Numbered from the stretch's first letter, positions 1 through 9,487 are shown. The stretch is DNA of 64,000 nucleotides from Pyrinomonadaceae bacterium (GCA_021463165.1 JAJTWY010000001.1:186001-250000); one strand, 5' to 3'. The notes: generated from the sequence alone by a model not told the origin. Made by a program: numbers and translations.

Positions 1-2
1 GA

Positions 3-803
3 CGGCTACGGCAAGGGAAGATCGCCGCGACCAAAGTAAACGTCGTTGGACACAGTATGGGCGGATTGGTAACGCGGCAGTTTATTGCCGACGATCACGG
101 CCGCAGACACTTCCGAAAGGACAACTTTGGCAAAGGTGACATTTACAAGTTCGTCACCATCGGTACGCCGCACTTCGGATCGCCACTTGCTTGGATGCTC
201 GTAAACCTTCGGGACGAGAGGACGGGCGCCTTCCGTCTTCTGCTTAGCGAGTTAGGCATTCGGCATATGGTCGATGGCGGAGCGATAGACGCGATGTGTC
301 CGGGGAGCAAAGACCTGCGAGGGTTAGGGGCGACTAACGTGCCGTCGCATACGGTCAGGACCTGGAATTTTGATTCGCAGACATCGTTTGACGAAAATCA
401 GGTCATTTTGGAGATTATCCGGACGATTGGTGATCCGAAGAAGCTCCGCCGGCTCACGCCGCTCGGCCTTTCTCTTACTGCTCTAAGGTTTGCTGCGGTG
501 AAGGGCAGCAGCGTCAAGATCCATGATCTGTACACAGGGGACAAGACCGATATGCTGGTGACTCTCTTTAGCCAGAGCGGCGGAATTGCCCAGGGCGGCA
601 ACTCCATTATCGACAAGCACATACATTTTGAGACTGGATTTGATCTGGCGCCGAGGCTCTATTCACAGACGATCTCCCAGCAGGTAGCCGCGTATGTGTA
701 TGATCTGCTCAATCACGACCACGACGACATAAATGTATTCGCTCCGCGCCTCCCGCCGCCGGACGTTCAGGATCAAGGAAAAGTCTGTGTCCAGAAACCG
801 TAG
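3..803 (+). CDS. Lipase / alpha-beta hydrolase, 5' end outside the window
   Basis: The reading frame is open from the first bases, so the N-terminus lies upstream. About 18 codons ahead of the first internal ATG (57) it encodes VVGHSMGG, the GxSxG nucleophile elbow of alpha/beta hydrolases, so that ATG is not the start. The visible part continues through a typical lipase segment (IGTPHFGSPLAW, shortly after the nucleophile) and ends at TAG 801-803. The Ser of GHSMG is the probable nucleophile. A partner acid and His cannot be assigned with certainty, although a DKHIHFE stretch near the C-terminus could supply the His. Esterase or triacylglycerol-lipase activity is inferred from the fold; the substrate is unknown. 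The next gene follows after about 40 bp on the same strand but has its own promoter-like box. Confidence 0.75.
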   Translation, partial: RLRQGKIAATKVNVVGHSMGGLVTRQFIADDHGRRHFRKDNFGKGDIYKFVTIGTPHFGSPLAWMLVNLRDERTGAFRLLLSELGIRHMVDGGAIDAMCPGSKDLRGLGATNVPSHTVRTWNFDSQTSFDENQVILEIIRTIGDPKKLRRLTPLGLSLTALRFAAVKGSSVKIHDLYTGDKTDMLVTLFSQSGGIAQGGNSIIDKHIHFETGFDLAPRLYSQTISQQVAAYVYDLLNHDHDDINVFAPRLPPPDVQDQGKVCVQKP

Positions 804-834
804 CGCGAATAATAACGGCCTCTGCTGATCGGTA

Positions 835-840
835 TATAAT
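835..840 (+). promoter_or_regulatory. -10 box placed for a leaderless start at 847
   Basis: A perfect TATAAT ends 6 bases before the GTG start codon at 847, so transcription would begin at or next to the start codon. No Shine-Dalgarno can fit between them. No good -35 is visible at the usual distance. Confidence 0.4.
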
Positions 841-846
841 GTTAAC

Positions 847-1215
847 GTGATCGCCGATGAAAAAGACTATCGAGACCGAGTGTACTCATTGGTGCGACAG
901 ATCCCGAAGGGACGGGTGATGACCTATGGCCAGATCGCGATGATCCTGGGCGAACGGTACACGGCAAGAACGGTCGGCTACGTGATGCACGGCGCTGACA
1001 ATGGTGTCCCCTGGCAGCGTGTAATCAATTCGCAGGGCAAATGCTCGACGAGCAAACTCACGATGCCGATGAACCTTCAGCAGGAACTCCTCGAAGCCGA
1101 GGGAATAGTATTCAGCCCGGCGGGCAAGTGCGACCTAGGTAGGTTTCAGTGGTTTCCTGATGGTCTTGGAAATGGATATGACGATCAGATAAGTCTGTTC
1201 GGATGTGGAACTTGA
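847..1215 (+). CDS. Alkyltransferase-like (ATL) protein, MGMT family
   Basis: This 122-residue protein matches the C-terminal DNA-binding domain of O6-alkylguanine-DNA alkyltransferase. It has the helix-turn-helix segment (RVMTYGQIAMILG, residues about 25-37) and the active-site region, but the PCHR motif of true transferases reads PWQRV here. Trp replaces the acceptor Cys, the hallmark of ATL proteins. These bind O6-alkylguanine without removing the alkyl group and hand the lesion to nucleotide excision repair. The start is GTG 847. It has no Shine-Dalgarno and sits just after a TATAAT box, so translation may be leaderless. It converges on nadK with a 12-bp gap. The family call is firm; the repair role is inferred. 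Confidence 0.85.
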   Translation: MIADEKDYRDRVYSLVRQIPKGRVMTYGQIAMILGERYTARTVGYVMHGADNGVPWQRVINSQGKCSTSKLTMPMNLQQELLEAEGIVFSPAGKCDLGRFQWFPDGLGNGYDDQISLFGCGT

Positions 1216-1227
1216 TCGTCACCCAGA

Positions 1228-2079
1228 TCATCTTCCCCACTTTAATTTGTCTCTTAATACGTCAAAATAGTTTCGGTTTGCCGGCTGAACAAGGTTGAAA
1301 GTTGCATCGCTTTTTCTAATGCACACGCGGTCACCCGCGCACATTGGGAAGCCCGTTTGGCCGTCGAGGCTCAGTACAACGCCTTCATTCTCATTGTGCA
1401 GCACCAATTCTATCGCCGCACTGTCAGGAACCACGATCGGACGATTGGTCAGCGTGAACGGACAGATGGGCGTCAATACCGCTGCATTTATCGAAGGGTA
1501 AACAATTGGGCCGCCTGCCGACAGATTGTATGCGGTCGAACCGGTCGGCGTCGATACGATCAGCCCATCCGCACGAAAGGTATTGACGAATAGATCATTG
1601 AGTCGAACGTCGATCTCGATTATTCGGGCAAGCGCAGCCTTATTTATAACGACATCGTTGAGAACCCGTCCGGTGGCCAGCAGCTCACTGCCCCGGAAGT
1701 GTTGCACATCGAGCATCACTCGACGGTCGGCTTCATACTCTCCGGCGATTATGGATTCGAGAGCGGGAAACATCTCTTCGAACCGAAAATCTGTCAGATA
1801 GCCGAGACTTCCATAATTGATCCCGAGAACGAGGGTGTCATTCTCCCCGATGAGGCGCGCGGTCGAGATCATCGTTCCATCACCGCCAAGGACGACAACA
1901 AGATCCGCCTTCATACCGCGTTGCGCCCCGGCCGCAATGTCGCCGGCCGAAACGATCTCACCGGCCCGTTCGAGGCCATGACTATCGAGCCAAGCAGACA
2001 ATTCCGCGGCCGTTGCCATCGCATCGGCATGGCCCGGCTTGACAACGATACCCACCGATCTGATCTCTCTTGTTTTCAT
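1228..2079 (-). CDS. nadK: NAD kinase
   Basis: ATP-dependent NAD kinase, 283 residues, which phosphorylates NAD to NADP in the cytoplasm. The diagnostic GGDGT is at residues 65-69. The second signature TPTGSTAYNLSAGG is at about 177-190, with an ND pair (141-142) in the place of the NE/D motif that contacts the diphosphate. Length is normal for the family. I take ATG 2079 as the start. A TTG seven codons upstream (2100) is in frame but adds residues not needed for the fold. Neither has a clear Shine-Dalgarno. Confidence 0.95.
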   Translation of the reverse strand: MKTREIRSVGIVVKPGHADAMATAAELSAWLDSHGLERAGEIVSAGDIAAGAQRGMKADLVVVLGGDGTMISTARLIGENDTLVLGINYGSLGYLTDFRFEEMFPALESIIAGEYEADRRVMLDVQHFRGSELLATGRVLNDVVINKAALARIIEIDVRLNDLFVNTFRADGLIVSTPTGSTAYNLSAGGPIVYPSINAAVLTPICPFTLTNRPIVVPDSAAIELVLHNENEGVVLSLDGQTGFPMCAGDRVCIRKSDATFNLVQPANRNYFDVLRDKLKWGR

Positions 2080-2248
2080 AAAGAGCAACTGATTGGTCAA
2101 TCATCAAACAATTGATCCGAAACCGCAAGCAGATTGCTTTGCGCGCATGCCCTGTGTTTGATTGGCTTTCAAACACATTCTTGTTAATATTGAGGATTGT
2201 CTCTTTTGACCAAAGGTCAGTAATTTCAACGGTGCAGGTGTATTTTCG

Positions 2249-4234
2249 ATGCTAAAGTTCTTTACCCGTCTTGAAAAGACGAGAAATTTTGTCCTCCTTC
2301 TGTTCGCGATCCTAATGGTCGGCAGCTTGGTGTTTTTCTACACTCCGTCAAACAATCTTGTCTCGGCCAATCTGGCTCAAAGCGATGAAACAGTCGCCTC
2401 AGTGTCAGGCAACAAGATCACTGTTGGCGAACTTGTTCGTCAGAAGGAGAACGCTGCCCAGTTCGGCCAAGGGCGTTCGTTCCCGACCAAGATGATGCTT
2501 GACGGGCTGATCAGCGGCCGCATAATTCGTGTCGAGGCAGAGCGGCTCGGCCTGACGGCTAGTGATGCAGAGGTTGCGGCAAAAGTTCGGGAAGTGAACA
2601 AACCGACCGACGGGACACCATTCGACGAAGAGGTCTATAAACGTAACGTAACCGAAATGTTTGGGAATATCCTCAGCTACGAAGAATCGATCCGCGACGA
2701 CCTGAGCTCTCAGAAACTGAACGCATTTCTTACGTCAGGCGTGGTCGTTTCCGAAGACGAGATCCTGAAAGACTATCAGCGTAAGAATTCAAAGTTCGAT
2801 ATCAATTACGTTTCGGTCAACAGCACCGAACTGGCAAAGGTCATCACCCCGACGGATGCTGAGCTTCGCGAATACTTTGAAAAGAATAAGCAGAGCTATT
2901 ACATCAGTATCCCCCAGAAAAAGATCAAATACGTTTTTGTGAATACCGCCAAGATCGGCGAAAAGCTCCAGATCTCGGACGCGGACCTTAAAACCGAATA
3001 TGACAGCCTTCCGGCTGACAAGAAACTTGCCGGCGTCAACGGACAGGAGATCGTGCTGCGCATCGCTAAGCCTGAGCTCGACAGTCAGGTCTCGGCCAAG
3101 GCCGCACAACTCGTTCAACAGCTAAAACCGGCGGGCACGACAACCGTCACCGAAGAGGCGTTCGCCGAATTAGCTAAGGGACATTCCGAAAATCCGGGAA
3201 CCGCTCAGAACGGCGGAAAGCTTGCGGGTCCGGTACGTGAGAACCCGAACAAGCCGGACGACCCATATCAGCGGCTGTTGAAGATGCAGCCCGGCGAGGT
3301 GACGGAACCGATCAACTATCAGGGCCGCTATTTTATTCTTCGTCGGGGTGAGGCCGTTCCAAAATCGTATGAACAGGCTAAGAAGGAGATAGAGGTCAGC
3401 CTTCGCAATCGCCGGGCCTATTCGGTTGCCGCTGAGCTTGCCCAGAAGGTTGCGGACTCACTAAAAGAGACGAAGGATCCATTAAAGACCGCTCAGGCGT
3501 TCGCAGGCGAGGCTAACATGCCCGCCGCCGATATGGTCAAGGAGACTGCGTTCCTCAAGCCGGGTGACGATGTTCCAAGTATCGGTATCTCGCCACAGTT
3601 CGAAGAGGGAATCGCTCCGCTCGTCAATGTTGGCGACGTAGGCGAAAAGACACCGATCCAGAACGGATTCGCAGTCCCGCTGTTGGCGGACAAGAAAGAT
3701 CCCCGCGACGCGGAGTTTGACGAGGTGAAGGCCCAGATCGTCGATGTGGTCAAGCTGGAGAAAGCTCGTGCCCAGGTTGAGGAGATAGCGAAGCAGATCG
3801 CCGCCGGAGCGGAGAATGCCGGTGCGCTGGCAGCCTCGGCCAAAGCGAAGGGCCTTACCTCGAAAGAACAAAAGGGTCTCGTTCTTGGTTCGCCGGTAGG
3901 TGAGGGCCCGGCAGCAGGTACAAACGAAGCTCTCGAAGACGCTATCTTCGCGATGAAGGCCGGTGACGTAGGCAAGGATCCGGTAAAAGTCGGTGATAAC
4001 TGGTATGTCGTCGCGGTCACCAAACGTGAAGATGCGAACAATGACGATTTCGGTAAGCAGCGGAGTACTATTCTGGAGAACCTGCTTGCGAGAAAGCGGT
4101 CAGCGATCTTTTCCGATTACCTTGCTGCCACCAAAATGCGGCTGGAATCAAGCGGTCAGATCATCATCTATAAGGCCGCTCTTGATAAGGTCGATGCACC
4201 GCTCCCGGGAGCAACGCCGGAAGTAGCTCTGTAA
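2249..4234 (+). CDS. Membrane-anchored periplasmic peptidyl-prolyl isomerase, PpiD/SurA type
   Basis: This 661-residue protein has one N-terminal membrane segment (about residues 14-32) after a short Arg/Lys-rich cytoplasmic start, then a long periplasmic part: the PpiD architecture. The region following the anchor resembles the SurA_N chaperone domain. A parvulin (PpiC) rotamase-like domain covers roughly residues 215-385 and includes the segment around QPGEVTEPINYQGRYFILRR. A second, weaker repeat of the same type occupies the C-terminal third (AMKAGDVGKDPVKVGDNWYV). It probably assists folding of exported and outer-membrane proteins. AGGTG about 9 bases before ATG 2249 supports the start. 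A strong terminator follows the gene. Confidence 0.85.
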   Translation: MLKFFTRLEKTRNFVLLLFAILMVGSLVFFYTPSNNLVSANLAQSDETVASVSGNKITVGELVRQKENAAQFGQGRSFPTKMMLDGLISGRIIRVEAERLGLTASDAEVAAKVREVNKPTDGTPFDEEVYKRNVTEMFGNILSYEESIRDDLSSQKLNAFLTSGVVVSEDEILKDYQRKNSKFDINYVSVNSTELAKVITPTDAELREYFEKNKQSYYISIPQKKIKYVFVNTAKIGEKLQISDADLKTEYDSLPADKKLAGVNGQEIVLRIAKPELDSQVSAKAAQLVQQLKPAGTTTVTEEAFAELAKGHSENPGTAQNGGKLAGPVRENPNKPDDPYQRLLKMQPGEVTEPINYQGRYFILRRGEAVPKSYEQAKKEIEVSLRNRRAYSVAAELAQKVADSLKETKDPLKTAQAFAGEANMPAADMVKETAFLKPGDDVPSIGISPQFEEGIAPLVNVGDVGEKTPIQNGFAVPLLADKKDPRDAEFDEVKAQIVDVVKLEKARAQVEEIAKQIAAGAENAGALAASAKAKGLTSKEQKGLVLGSPVGEGPAAGTNEALEDAIFAMKAGDVGKDPVKVGDNWYVVAVTKREDANNDDFGKQRSTILENLLARKRSAIFSDYLAATKMRLESSGQIIIYKAALDKVDAPLPGATPEVAL

Positions 4235-4252
4235 ACAGACAGCGAATCGACA

Positions 4253-4296
4253 CAAACAAAAAAGGCCGGCCGGGAAAGGCAGGCCTTTTTTGTTTG
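4253..4296. terminator. Bidirectional intrinsic terminator
   Basis: A perfect 15-bp inverted repeat (CAAACAAAAAAGGCC at 4253-4267, its complement at 4282-4296) surrounds a 14-base loop. The GC core is flanked by A6 on one side and T6 on the other, so it can end transcription in both directions. It lies between the convergent ppiD-like gene and the amino-acid permease. Confidence 0.92.
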
Positions 4297-4310
4297 TCGT
4301 CAGGGTTGTG

Positions 4311-6143
4311 CTACTTCGCATGAAGCTCGGCGAAGTGTACAAAGAACCAATAAGTAATCCCGATCCACACCGCCAGGTTGATCAGCGAACCAAGCAATCC
4401 CATCTTGTGTATCTTCTCACTTCTCGCCCCCGCACGGTCGCTTTTTCCATACATCAGCACGCCGACCAGGATGCCGGTCACGACCCAGGCAAACAGCCTG
4501 ATCCCAAGGTTAAGCGGGATGACTTCGGACTTGAGATCCATTAGGTAGGGAACCTGATAAAGCGTCAAGCCAATGCACAAGACGATCGCAAGGAGTGCGG
4601 CGATCGGAGGAGTATAGCTGGCCGGCACCGCAGCATTTGCGTCTGCGTCGCTGACCTTTGCCAGATTACTGTTCTTGTAACTATAGGCGAAATAGATAAC
4701 CAGACCGATCGCCATCCAGTCGATCAGCCGTATCCAGGTATCGAGCGGAAGGCTGTTCATCAGGTACGCCGCGGAAACGACGGTACCGATCGGAATGATC
4801 GGAGACAAAGGAACCTTGAAAGGCCGGTGAAGCGCCGGATTTGATGACCTGAGGATGATTATACCGGTGCCCACGATCACGAATGCGAACAGGGTACCAA
4901 TGCTGACCAACTCACCGAGCAGGCTGATCGGTACAAATCCCGCCAGGATCGCGACTATCGTTCCGGTAATAAGGGTAGTGACGTGTGGTGTCTGGTATTT
5001 CGGATGGATCTTCGCAGCCCAACCCGGCAGCAGGCCGTCCTTCGACATTGAGTAGAAGACACGAGGCTGGCCCATCGTCATAACGACCATTGTCGAGCTC
5101 AAGCCAAGCACGGCACCGACCTTGATGATCGTCGGGAAAACCGCCAGGATCGTTCCCATTGTGGTACCCTGAGCCACCTTCAAGGCTGCGTCGATCGCGA
5201 CTGCTATCGGTGCCGCCGCATTTGTGAGCAGCTTATAATCGACCAGGCCGACCATGATACCCGCGACGAGTATGTATAAGACAGTACATATCGCGAGCGA
5301 TCCGAGAATACCAATAGGCATATCTCGCTGAGGGTTTTTCGCCTCTTGAGCTGCCGTAGAAACTGCGTCAAAGCCAATGTATGCAAAAAAGATGACCGCA
5401 GCTCCAGTTACCACGCCACTAAAACCGAAAGGCATGAACTCGGCACATCCCGGGCTGCCGACAGTGCACCCGAGACCGAGATTGCTCGTGTTCACGTAGC
5501 CGATGCCAGCGACGATGAACAGCACAACGACCAGCACCTTGATTATAACGATCAGGGAATTGAAGCTCGCCGATTCTTTTATTCCGCGAACCAGCAGCAG
5601 CGTAACCGCAACAGCTATCAGCGCGGCCGGTAAATTAAATATACCTGTCCCGATCTGGGTACCATCCGCCGCCATTATTGCCTGGCCGGGCGGAGCGCTG
5701 AGCGACAACGGGTAGTTTATTCCCATCGTATCCCGGAAGAGACTGACCACATATCCAGACCAGCCAACAGCCACAGTCGCCGCACCGAATGCATATTCGA
5801 GAATAAGGTCCCATCCGATGATCCAGGCGATGAACTCGCCAAGCGTTCCGTAGCCATAGGCGTAGGCGGAACCCGAGATCGGAACGCATGCCGCAAACTC
5901 GGAATAGCAAAGGGCGGCAAATGCGCTTACGACGCCCGCAAGGATCATCGAGATGATCACCGCCGGGCCTGCGTGTTTACCTGCCGCCTGACCAGTGAGA
6001 ACAAAAATACCGGTCCCAATAATGGCCCCGATACCGAGCATTGTCAGATCAAGGGCGCTCAGGGCCTTCTTAAAAGTATGTTCGCCGGACTCCTGGGCCT
6101 CAGCAATGATTGTTTCGATTGGTTTTGTCGCAAATAGTGACAT
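4311..6143 (-). CDS. APC-family amino-acid permease, cationic amino-acid transporter type
   Basis: This 610-residue integral membrane protein has about 12-14 hydrophobic segments. The first carries the APC signature GIGAIIGTGIFVLTG (residues about 37-51), whose Gly-rich break in TM1 binds the substrate amino group. Its length and the GSAYAYGYGTLGEF segment fit the CAT/YfnA branch, which exchanges or takes up cationic or broad-range amino acids. The start is ATG 6143, preceded by a perfect AAGGAGG 5 bases away, the best ribosome-binding site in this part of the window. It follows the second permease by 24 bp on the same strand and is probably co-transcribed with it. Substrate is not predictable from sequence alone. 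Confidence 0.88.
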   Translation of the reverse strand: MSLFATKPIETIIAEAQESGEHTFKKALSALDLTMLGIGAIIGTGIFVLTGQAAGKHAGPAVIISMILAGVVSAFAALCYSEFAACVPISGSAYAYGYGTLGEFIAWIIGWDLILEYAFGAATVAVGWSGYVVSLFRDTMGINYPLSLSAPPGQAIMAADGTQIGTGIFNLPAALIAVAVTLLLVRGIKESASFNSLIVIIKVLVVVLFIVAGIGYVNTSNLGLGCTVGSPGCAEFMPFGFSGVVTGAAVIFFAYIGFDAVSTAAQEAKNPQRDMPIGILGSLAICTVLYILVAGIMVGLVDYKLLTNAAAPIAVAIDAALKVAQGTTMGTILAVFPTIIKVGAVLGLSSTMVVMTMGQPRVFYSMSKDGLLPGWAAKIHPKYQTPHVTTLITGTIVAILAGFVPISLLGELVSIGTLFAFVIVGTGIIILRSSNPALHRPFKVPLSPIIPIGTVVSAAYLMNSLPLDTWIRLIDWMAIGLVIYFAYSYKNSNLAKVSDADANAAVPASYTPPIAALLAIVLCIGLTLYQVPYLMDLKSEVIPLNLGIRLFAWVVTGILVGVLMYGKSDRAGARSEKIHKMGLLGSLINLAVWIGITYWFFVHFAELHAK

Positions 6144-6167
6144 TCAAACCTCCTTAAGAAAATAATG

Positions 6168-7679
6168 CTACGGCCGCTCGGCCGCAGAGGATCGGGATCC
6201 CAAACTCTTCCAAACGAAGTAAACAGGCACGCCCGTCAGTACGATGATCAGACCCGGCCATGTTGCCGTCGTTTGATAAATAAACAAAACGATCAGGATC
6301 ACAGAGGCCCCAACTATGTAGAGAGCCGGTATGATCGGATATCCGAAAGCTTTATACGGGCGCTCGGCATCCGGTTGTTTCACCCGAAGCACAAAGATCG
6401 CCGCAATAGCGAGAATATAGAAGATCAACGCTGCTGAAATAACGTATGTTAGCAAGTCATTGTACAAAAGTCCGTATGTGCCGTCAGGCTTCACCGTTCG
6501 AGGCAGAACATATAGTACCGCGAGTATGCACTGCACAACGATCGCCCAGGCCGGTACATGGGCCTTGTTCAACTTAGCGGCTGACTGGAAAAACAAACCG
6601 TCCTTGGCCATCGCGTAGTAAGCCCTGGCACCTGACAGGATCAATCCGTTGTTGCAGCCAAATGTAGATATCATGATGGCAACGGCCATTATGACCGCGC
6701 CGGCGCCCGGGAAGATAACATCGGCCGTCGCCGAGCCGACTCGGTCGCTAGGAACTTTTTGAATATCTTCGAACCGAAGCGTTACAAGGTAGGCAACATT
6801 GGCAAGCAAGTACAAGGCAATGACGCCGCCCGTGCCTAAGAACAGTGAAAGGGGCAGATTGCGCTTTGGATTGACTACCTCGCCGGCCGTAAATGTGACG
6901 TTATGCCAGGCATCTGCCGAAAACAAGGAATTGGTCTGCGCGACGCATAGTCCGACAAAAAGCCCCATCGCGATGGCCGCCGTCAATCCATGGCCGACAT
7001 CTTGCAAGCTGCCCCGCACTGTCCATAGATCGCCAAAGTTAGAAGCGGCAATGCTCGGATTCGATATTAGTCCCACCGCAATTCCAAGCACGATCAAGAG
7101 GATCAGCGAGCCCGTCTTCGCAAGAGTGAAAATATTCTGAACCAATTTACCAAGCTTGAGTCCCTGCGTGTTCATCCAAGTCAGCAGGATAATGCTCGCA
7201 ATACCAAATAGTTGGGCCGTCGAAAGCGAAAATGCGTAACTTGACGAGATCTTGACCGGCTCGATGATATAGCTTGTTTCAGAGATTTGCGGTATCAAAA
7301 TTCCCGTGAAGCGGGCAAATGCGATCGATACAGCAGCAATGGTGGCCGTTCCGATGACAAGAAAATGGGTCCAGCCGTAGAGGAAGCCCAATAGCGGCCC
7401 AAATGCCTCCTTCAGGTAAACATACATTCCACCGGCGCGCGGCATCATCGCGGCGAGTTCGCCGTACGAAAGCGCGGCTCCGATGGTCAGCACGCCCGTC
7501 ACGAGCCAGACGACCAGGAGCCACCCGGGCGACCCGACTTGCCGAGCGATGTCCGCCGACACAATAAAAATACCCGAACCGATCATCGATCCGGCAACGA
7601 TCATCGTCGAATCGAGCAGTCCGAGCCCGCGTATAAATCCTTCTCTGGTTTCCTGTTCAGCTTCCAGCTCAGATGACAT
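6168..7679 (-). CDS. APC-family amino-acid permease
   Basis: This 503-residue permease has 12 predicted membrane segments. TM1 contains the APC motif SMIGSGIFIVSADIAR (residues about 31-46) and is followed by GELAAMMPRAGGMYVYLKEA, which is typical of the LAT/YkfD side of the superfamily rather than the CAT branch of its neighbour. It is first in a two-gene minus-strand unit and diverges from the decarboxylase gene at 7990, separated by about 310 bp. The pairing suggests uptake or exchange of an amino acid and its decarboxylation product. No Shine-Dalgarno is visible before ATG 7679. Confidence 0.85.
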   Translation of the reverse strand: MSSELEAEQETREGFIRGLGLLDSTMIVAGSMIGSGIFIVSADIARQVGSPGWLLVVWLVTGVLTIGAALSYGELAAMMPRAGGMYVYLKEAFGPLLGFLYGWTHFLVIGTATIAAVSIAFARFTGILIPQISETSYIIEPVKISSSYAFSLSTAQLFGIASIILLTWMNTQGLKLGKLVQNIFTLAKTGSLILLIVLGIAVGLISNPSIAASNFGDLWTVRGSLQDVGHGLTAAIAMGLFVGLCVAQTNSLFSADAWHNVTFTAGEVVNPKRNLPLSLFLGTGGVIALYLLANVAYLVTLRFEDIQKVPSDRVGSATADVIFPGAGAVIMAVAIMISTFGCNNGLILSGARAYYAMAKDGLFFQSAAKLNKAHVPAWAIVVQCILAVLYVLPRTVKPDGTYGLLYNDLLTYVISAALIFYILAIAAIFVLRVKQPDAERPYKAFGYPIIPALYIVGASVILIVLFIYQTTATWPGLIIVLTGVPVYFVWKSLGSRSSAAERP

Positions 7680-7989
7680 AATTCATTCGATTCGTGCCCC
7701 GCCAAACGCGACACATCGCGAATGCGGATCCGATCTTTAGCTGTTTGTCCCGCTCTAGTTTCGCCATAGTTCGCCGGTGCCGGCGAAAGGGCATTTTGTC
7801 TCTATGGAGAGTTCAGTAGGGATATTATACGTGTATTACGAAAACTGTCGAGTGAATTTTTGTGTTTTGGCGAGAAGACCCGCCTGATACTGAGCGATTT
7901 TTCGCTCGCATGCCGCCTTCGCGTAATCATAAGGAAAAAACTTTGGGGCTGTCGCATTGAGGACGAGGGCAGTATATCATCGATCAATA
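7680..7989. promoter_or_regulatory. Divergent intergenic region with two hairpin-forming palindromes
   Basis: These 310 bp separate the permease pair (-) from the decarboxylase (+) and must hold both promoters. I see an 18-base near-palindrome TTCGCCGG-TG-CCGGCGAA at 7770-7787 and a second inverted repeat GAGCGA-TTTT-TCGCTC at 7892-7907. Either could be an operator. Neither has the T-tract of a terminator. A TATTATAC stretch near 7823 is a possible -10. There is no coding sequence I would support. Confidence 0.45.
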
Positions 7990-9441
7990 ATGGACAATGA
8001 GGCACGAAAACTCGGTGATATTCCAACCGAGGAATTCAGAAAATATGGGCATCAGATCGTCGATTGGCTGGCAAACTATTTTGAGAATCTAGAGAATTAT
8101 CCGGTCCTCTCACCCATTGAGCCGGACTGGCTAAAGAGTAGATTGCCGCCATCTCCGCCGCAAGCAGGCGAGGATCTCGGAGATGTTCTGGCGGACGTTG
8201 ATAAACTGATCATACCGGCCGTTACGCATTGGAACCATCCAAATTTTCATGGACTTTTTTCTACTTCGACTTCGGCCGTTGGAGTTTTCGGCGAGATGTT
8301 CGCCGCTGCCTTCGACATGAAGGCAATGCTCTGGCGAACCTCGCCGGCGTCCACCGAGCTCGAGGACGTTGTTCTCGATTGGCTTAGGCAGATGATGGGT
8401 CTGCCCGACCATTTTGAGGGAATTATTTATGACACCGCGTCCGTCTCGACCATGCACGCCATCGCGGCCGCGCGCGAAAAAGCCGGCTTAAGTATTAGGG
8501 AAAAAGGAATGGGCGGGCGCGACGACGTGCCCCTGCTTCGCGTCTACTGCTCGGAGCATGTTCATTCCTCGATCGACAAGGGCGTGATCACTCTCGGCCT
8601 CGGCCTCCGTTCGCTCAGGAAAATTGAATGCAACCAGAGATTCGAGATGATCCCCGAGAATCTCGATGAGGCTATCCACGAAGACATCGCCGCAGGCTTC
8701 AAACCTATCTGTGTGATCCCGACCGTTGGGACCACCTCGACATCAAGCGTCGATCCCATCAACGATATCGCGGACATCTGCGAAAAATTCGGTATTTGGA
8801 TGCACGTCGATGCCGCTTACGCAGGCTCGGCGGCGATAATTCCCGAAATGAAGCCGCATTTCAAAGGTTGGGAGCGAGCCGATTCGATCGTCGTCAACCC
8901 GCACAAATGGCTGTTTACCCCGTTCGATCTCTCGGTGCTCTATTGCAAAGATTTGAGCATATTGAAAGAGGCCTTCTCACTAGTTGCCGAGTACCTGAAA
9001 ACCGGTGATGAGAAAACGGTCAAGAACGGGATGGACTTTGGCATTCAGCTAGGGCGGCGTTTTCGTGCCTTAAAACTGTGGTTCGTGATCCGCTACTTCG
9101 GAGTTGAAGGTATGGTCGAACGGCTCCGCGAACACTGCCGGCTTGCCCGTTTGTTCGCCTCTTGGGTCGAGCAAAGCAGCGACTGGGAGCTAATGGCTCC
9201 GGTTCCCTTCGCTCTGGTGTGCTTTAGAGCAACCCACGGCGTCGCTAGCACTGACCTCAATTCGCTCAACGAACGAATCATGAACGAGATCAACAGCTCC
9301 AGGAAGGCGTATCTATCACATACAAAGCTGAACGGAAACTTTACCCTCAGATTGTCGGTCGGCAGCATCCATGTCGAGGAAGCGCATCTCGCCAAGGTCT
9401 GGGGTTTGCTGAACGACCGATTGCAAGCGGCGGCCAATTGA
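7990..9441 (+). CDS. PLP-dependent group II amino-acid decarboxylase (aromatic-L-amino-acid decarboxylase-like)
   Basis: This 483-residue protein belongs to the pyridoxal-phosphate decarboxylase family (DOPA, tryptophan and phenylacetaldehyde-forming enzymes). It has the N-terminal segment GHQIVDWLANYFEN, the substrate-pocket region PNFHGLFSTSTSAVGVFGEM, the cofactor-contacting HVDAAYAGSA and the lysine motif IVVNPHKWLFTPFD whose Lys forms the PLP aldimine. The substrate (aromatic L-amino acids are typical) cannot be fixed from sequence. I choose ATG 7990 because the conserved family N-terminus begins there; an upstream in-frame TTG at 7957 would add eleven unremarkable residues. It sits divergent to two amino-acid permeases and convergent with an MFS carrier, which suggests an amino-acid to amine conversion module. 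Confidence 0.88.
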   Translation: MDNEARKLGDIPTEEFRKYGHQIVDWLANYFENLENYPVLSPIEPDWLKSRLPPSPPQAGEDLGDVLADVDKLIIPAVTHWNHPNFHGLFSTSTSAVGVFGEMFAAAFDMKAMLWRTSPASTELEDVVLDWLRQMMGLPDHFEGIIYDTASVSTMHAIAAAREKAGLSIREKGMGGRDDVPLLRVYCSEHVHSSIDKGVITLGLGLRSLRKIECNQRFEMIPENLDEAIHEDIAAGFKPICVIPTVGTTSTSSVDPINDIADICEKFGIWMHVDAAYAGSAAIIPEMKPHFKGWERADSIVVNPHKWLFTPFDLSVLYCKDLSILKEAFSLVAEYLKTGDEKTVKNGMDFGIQLGRRFRALKLWFVIRYFGVEGMVERLREHCRLARLFASWVEQSSDWELMAPVPFALVCFRATHGVASTDLNSLNERIMNEINSSRKAYLSHTKLNGNFTLRLSVGSIHVEEAHLAKVWGLLNDRLQAAAN

Positions 9442-9487
9442 AGATGCTAATAGCGGACGGAGCGCAACTCAATAAGTACTTGTATGG

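Noticed and set aside
1699..2115. A 138-codon open frame opposite nadK
   Set aside because: It is an antisense shadow of a well-conserved gene, with no recognisable product and no ribosome-binding site.
3493..4041. A 182-codon minus-strand frame opposite the PpiD-like gene
   Set aside because: The Ser/Ala/Pro-rich composition is typical of an antisense shadow in GC-rich coding DNA; the plus-strand gene is unmistakable.
7892..7907. GAGCGA-TTTT-TCGCTC as a terminator
   Set aside because: Only a 6-bp stem, no T-tract after it on either strand and located in a divergent promoter region; listed as a possible operator only.
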